A stretch of 7,009 bases of DNA from Cyanobacteria bacterium K_DeepCast_35m_m2_023 (lineage in GTDB: Bacteria; Cyanobacteriota; Cyanobacteriia; PCC-6307; Cyanobiaceae): contig VGQR01000100.1 in assembly GCA_016882345.1 (NCBI GenBank), positions 1 to 7,009 on the forward strand. Direction: 5' to 3'. A program made the translations under genes and the position numbers. Positions 5,490 to 7,009 of this stretch are shown piece after piece (position 1 is the first letter of the stretch; each line of letters begins with the position of its first letter). Under the pieces are notes generated by a model. The model did not search any database. It was not told the DNA's origin and saw only the letters and a list, made by a program, of their open reading frames with translations.

Positions 5490-5852
5490 GTGCAGCACCG
5501 CATTACCGTCCACTGGCGTCAGCAGGGCCGGGTGATCAGCCATCTGGTGCCCGATGGGCAGTACATCTTGCGCAGCTTTGAAGAGCAGGGTGATCCGTTG
5601 CCGTTCAGCTGCCGCAACGGGTGCTGCACCACCTGCGCGGTGCGGGTGTTGAACGGGAGCATCGACCAACGCGAAGCACTGGGTCTGTCCCGTTCCCTGC
5701 GCGAGCAGGGCTACGGCCTGCTGTGCGTGGCCAGGGCCACCGGACCCCTCGAGGTGGAAACCCAGGACGAGGACGAGGTCTACGACCTCCAGTTCGGTCG
5801 CTTTTTTGGCCGTGGCAAGGTGACGGCTGGCCTGCCCCTCGACGACGAATGA
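5490..5852 (+). CDS. Plant-type [2Fe-2S] ferredoxin-like protein with C-terminal extension
   Basis: This 120-residue soluble protein should carry one [2Fe-2S] cluster and act as a one-electron carrier. The cluster ligands are C41, C46 and C49 in SCRNGCCTTCAVRV plus C79 in GLLCVARA, the C-X4-C-X2-C ... X29-C spacing of plant and cyanobacterial ferredoxins. An extra cysteine, C45, sits where photosynthetic ferredoxins usually have Ala or Ser. After the beta-grasp fold ends near residue 92, a tail of about 28 residues follows, with an acidic patch, an aromatic/basic stretch (LQFGRFFGRGK) and an acidic end. Photosynthetic PetF proteins stop near 97-99 residues, so this is probably a specialised paralogue, not the main electron acceptor of photosystem I. 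GTG at 5490 is the only canonical start near the fold boundary, and no Shine-Dalgarno is visible. Its stop overlaps the ATG of the next gene by 4 nt, which implies translational coupling. The redox partner is unknown. Confidence 0.88.
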   Translation: MQHRITVHWRQQGRVISHLVPDGQYILRSFEEQGDPLPFSCRNGCCTTCAVRVLNGSIDQREALGLSRSLREQGYGLLCVARATGPLEVETQDEDEVYDLQFGRFFGRGKVTAGLPLDDE

Positions 5853-6763
5853 CCGCCCCCGGCCCTGGAGCCTCGCTCTCCGACCAGGCCGCCGCCGCGT
5901 CGGGGCTGAGCCCCAGCGATCTCCAGGAGCTGGCAGCCGTGGCCCGCCGTGCCGCCGAGGCCGGGGGCAACGAACTGCGTCACCACTTCGGCCGGCTCAG
6001 TGAGATCCGTGAAAAGGGCCGTGCCGGAGATTTGGTCACCAATGCCGACACCGCCGCTGAAACGGCGGTGCTGGCCTTGCTGGCTCGCGAGAGTCCCGGC
6101 GTGGGCGTCCTTGCAGAAGAAAGTGGACGGCGGCCATCGCAGCACGACCAGTGCAGCGACCTCGAATGGTGCGTCGATCCCCTTGATGGCACGACCAACT
6201 ACGCCCACGGCTTTCCGCTGTTTGCCACCTCAGTGGGGTTGCTGTGGCGTGGCATTCCCCTGTTGGGGGCCATGGCGGTGCCGCGGCTCGACGAACTGTT
6301 CTGGGCGGCCCCGGGACAGGGGGCCTGGTGCAACGCCCAACCCTTGTCGGTCAGCCGTTGCAACACCCTGGGCGATGCCTTGCTCGTGACCGGCTTTGCC
6401 TACGACCGCTGCCAGCGACTCGACAACAATTACGCCGAATTCGCCTGGTTCACCCATCGCACCCATGGGGTGCGGCGCGGTGGTGCGGCGGCTATGGACC
6501 TGGCCTATGTGGCCGCCGGGCGCCTCGATGGCTACTGGGAACGGGGTCTGAGCCCCTGGGATCTGGCGGCCGGGGTGGTGTTGGTCGAACAGGCCGGCGG
6601 CGTGGTCAGCGCCTACGACGGCTCGCGCTTCGACCTGAGCAGCGGTCGTGTGATCGCCTGTGCGCCAGGGCTGCAGCACAGCCTGATCGAGGGCTTGGCG
6701 GCCTGCATGCCCCTGGCGGGCCGCAGCTACGGGGCTGCCGAACTCGACAGCGCGGCTCCATAG
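5849..6763 (+). CDS. Inositol monophosphatase family phosphatase (SuhB/IMPase-like)
   Basis: This 304-residue cytoplasmic enzyme belongs to the Mg-dependent, lithium-sensitive phosphatase superfamily, which hydrolyses sugar or inositol phosphates. The metal-binding residues are in place: LVTNADTAAE (62-71), the paired glutamates of LAEESG (88-93), motif A DPLDGTTN (110-117), and motif B GLSPWDLAAG (233-242) followed by VEQAGGVV. The family is usually 250-290 residues; the excess is a variable 20-residue N-terminal leader and a short tail. The ATG at 5849 overlaps the ferredoxin stop (ATGA). The frame stays open back to 5621 inside the ferredoxin gene, but that stretch does not look like protein from this family. 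The likely substrate is inositol-1-phosphate or a related monophosphate; family members also act on fructose-1,6-bisphosphate or histidinol phosphate, and sequence alone does not settle it. hisZ starts 27 nt downstream. Confidence 0.92.
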   Translation: MTAPGPGASLSDQAAAASGLSPSDLQELAAVARRAAEAGGNELRHHFGRLSEIREKGRAGDLVTNADTAAETAVLALLARESPGVGVLAEESGRRPSQHDQCSDLEWCVDPLDGTTNYAHGFPLFATSVGLLWRGIPLLGAMAVPRLDELFWAAPGQGAWCNAQPLSVSRCNTLGDALLVTGFAYDRCQRLDNNYAEFAWFTHRTHGVRRGGAAAMDLAYVAAGRLDGYWERGLSPWDLAAGVVLVEQAGGVVSAYDGSRFDLSSGRVIACAPGLQHSLIEGLAACMPLAGRSYGAAELDSAAP

Positions 6764-6790
6764 GATCAAGCCAGACACTGCCCTCACACC

Positions 6791-7009
6791 ATGGCCCTGC
6801 AACCCGCTGCCGGTGCGCGGGATCTCAACCCCCGCCAGGTGGAAGGGAACCGCCGCATCCGCGCGCAGCTGGCCGCCGTGTTCCAGCTGTGGGGCTACCG
6901 GGAGGTCGATCCGCCCACTGTTGAAACCCTCGACACCCTGGCCGCGGGTGGGGGCATCGCCGGCGCCGAATTGGTGCGACTGGCCAGTGATGAACCCCTG
7001 GGACTGCGG
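6791..7009 (+). CDS. hisZ: ATP phosphoribosyltransferase regulatory subunit HisZ, partial (N-terminal 73 codons)
   Basis: The reading frame is open from the ATG to the right edge with no stop. It opens [12 protein letters not shown] and continues with helix-rich [20 protein letters not shown], then DPPTVETLD and EPLGLR. This is the start of a class II histidyl-tRNA-synthetase-like fold: the P-x-G-x-R-D-L opening, the F-x-x-W-G-Y-x-E-V strand, and the beginning of the segment that normally reads LRPD/E-x-T. WGY and E-T-L-D fit HisZ better than HisS. HisZ has no aminoacylation activity; it forms an octamer with the short form of HisG and is needed for the first step of histidine synthesis. The active-site and histidine-binding motifs lie beyond the window, so a true HisS cannot be wholly excluded. 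No Shine-Dalgarno is visible; it follows the phosphatase gene by 27 nt and may share its transcript. Confidence 0.82.
   Translation, partial: MALQPAAGARDLNPRQVEGNRRIRAQLAAVFQLWGYREVDPPTVETLDTLAAGGGIAGAELVRLASDEPLGLR

Noticed and set aside
5621..5848. N-terminal extension of the phosphatase in frame inside the ferredoxin gene
   Set aside because: The 76 extra residues are Arg/Gly/Pro-rich shadow translation of the ferredoxin. The ATGA overlap start at 5849 gives a normal family length.
6230..6802. 190-codon minus-strand frame opposite the phosphatase gene
   Set aside because: It is antisense to a well-supported gene and shows no domain or ribosome binding site.
6244..6924. 226-codon plus-strand frame bridging the phosphatase and hisZ
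   Set aside because: It is out of frame with two recognised proteins and has an Arg/Gly/Pro-rich composition without motifs.

Overview
The window reads as an ordinary core-genome segment of a high-GC unicellular picocyanobacterium (marine, brackish or freshwater Synechococcus/Cyanobium type). The evidence is a cyanobacterial-type DnaK paralogue (DnaK1-like) with an acidic tail, a phosphate-transport operon lacking a local pstS, a plant-type [2Fe-2S] ferredoxin beside an inositol-monophosphatase-family gene, and a HisZ-type gene. Codon third positions are GC-rich throughout. I see no IS element, phage gene, CRISPR array or abrupt compositional change. The species-level call is an inference.

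Layout. Positions 1-2350, minus strand: a Hsp70 chaperone gene (dnaK1-like) followed 5 nt later by a J-domain protein gene that runs off the left edge. Positions 2351-2506: the only sizeable intergenic region, a divergent control region. It holds a strong Shine-Dalgarno for dnaK, two perfect palindromes, and two 8-bp direct repeats at 11-bp spacing that resemble a cyanobacterial Pho box, followed by a -10-like hexamer facing pstC. Positions 2507-5257, plus strand: pstC-pstA-pstB, the two permeases and the ATPase of the high-affinity phosphate ABC importer. Positions 5258-5350: a possible long hairpin after pstB, then the intrinsic terminator of a convergent tRNA gene. Positions 5351-5437, minus strand: tRNA-Ser(GGA). 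Positions 5490-7009, plus strand: a ferredoxin-like protein, an inositol-monophosphatase-family phosphatase (ATGA overlap) and the first 73 codons of hisZ.

How they work together. The Hsp70 and J-protein are a chaperone/co-chaperone pair in one transcription unit. PstC, PstA and PstB form the membrane and ATPase part of Pst, and the periplasmic PstS must be encoded elsewhere. The putative Pho box would tie pst expression to the SphS-SphR phosphate-starvation system and lies close enough to the dnaK promoter region to affect it. The ferredoxin and phosphatase genes look co-translated, and hisZ, 27 nt downstream, may belong to the same transcript. I found no convincing undescribed system. The points most worth following are the shared dnaK/pst control region, the Trp/Asp-rich DnaK tail beside a dedicated J-protein, and the extended ferredoxin tail.
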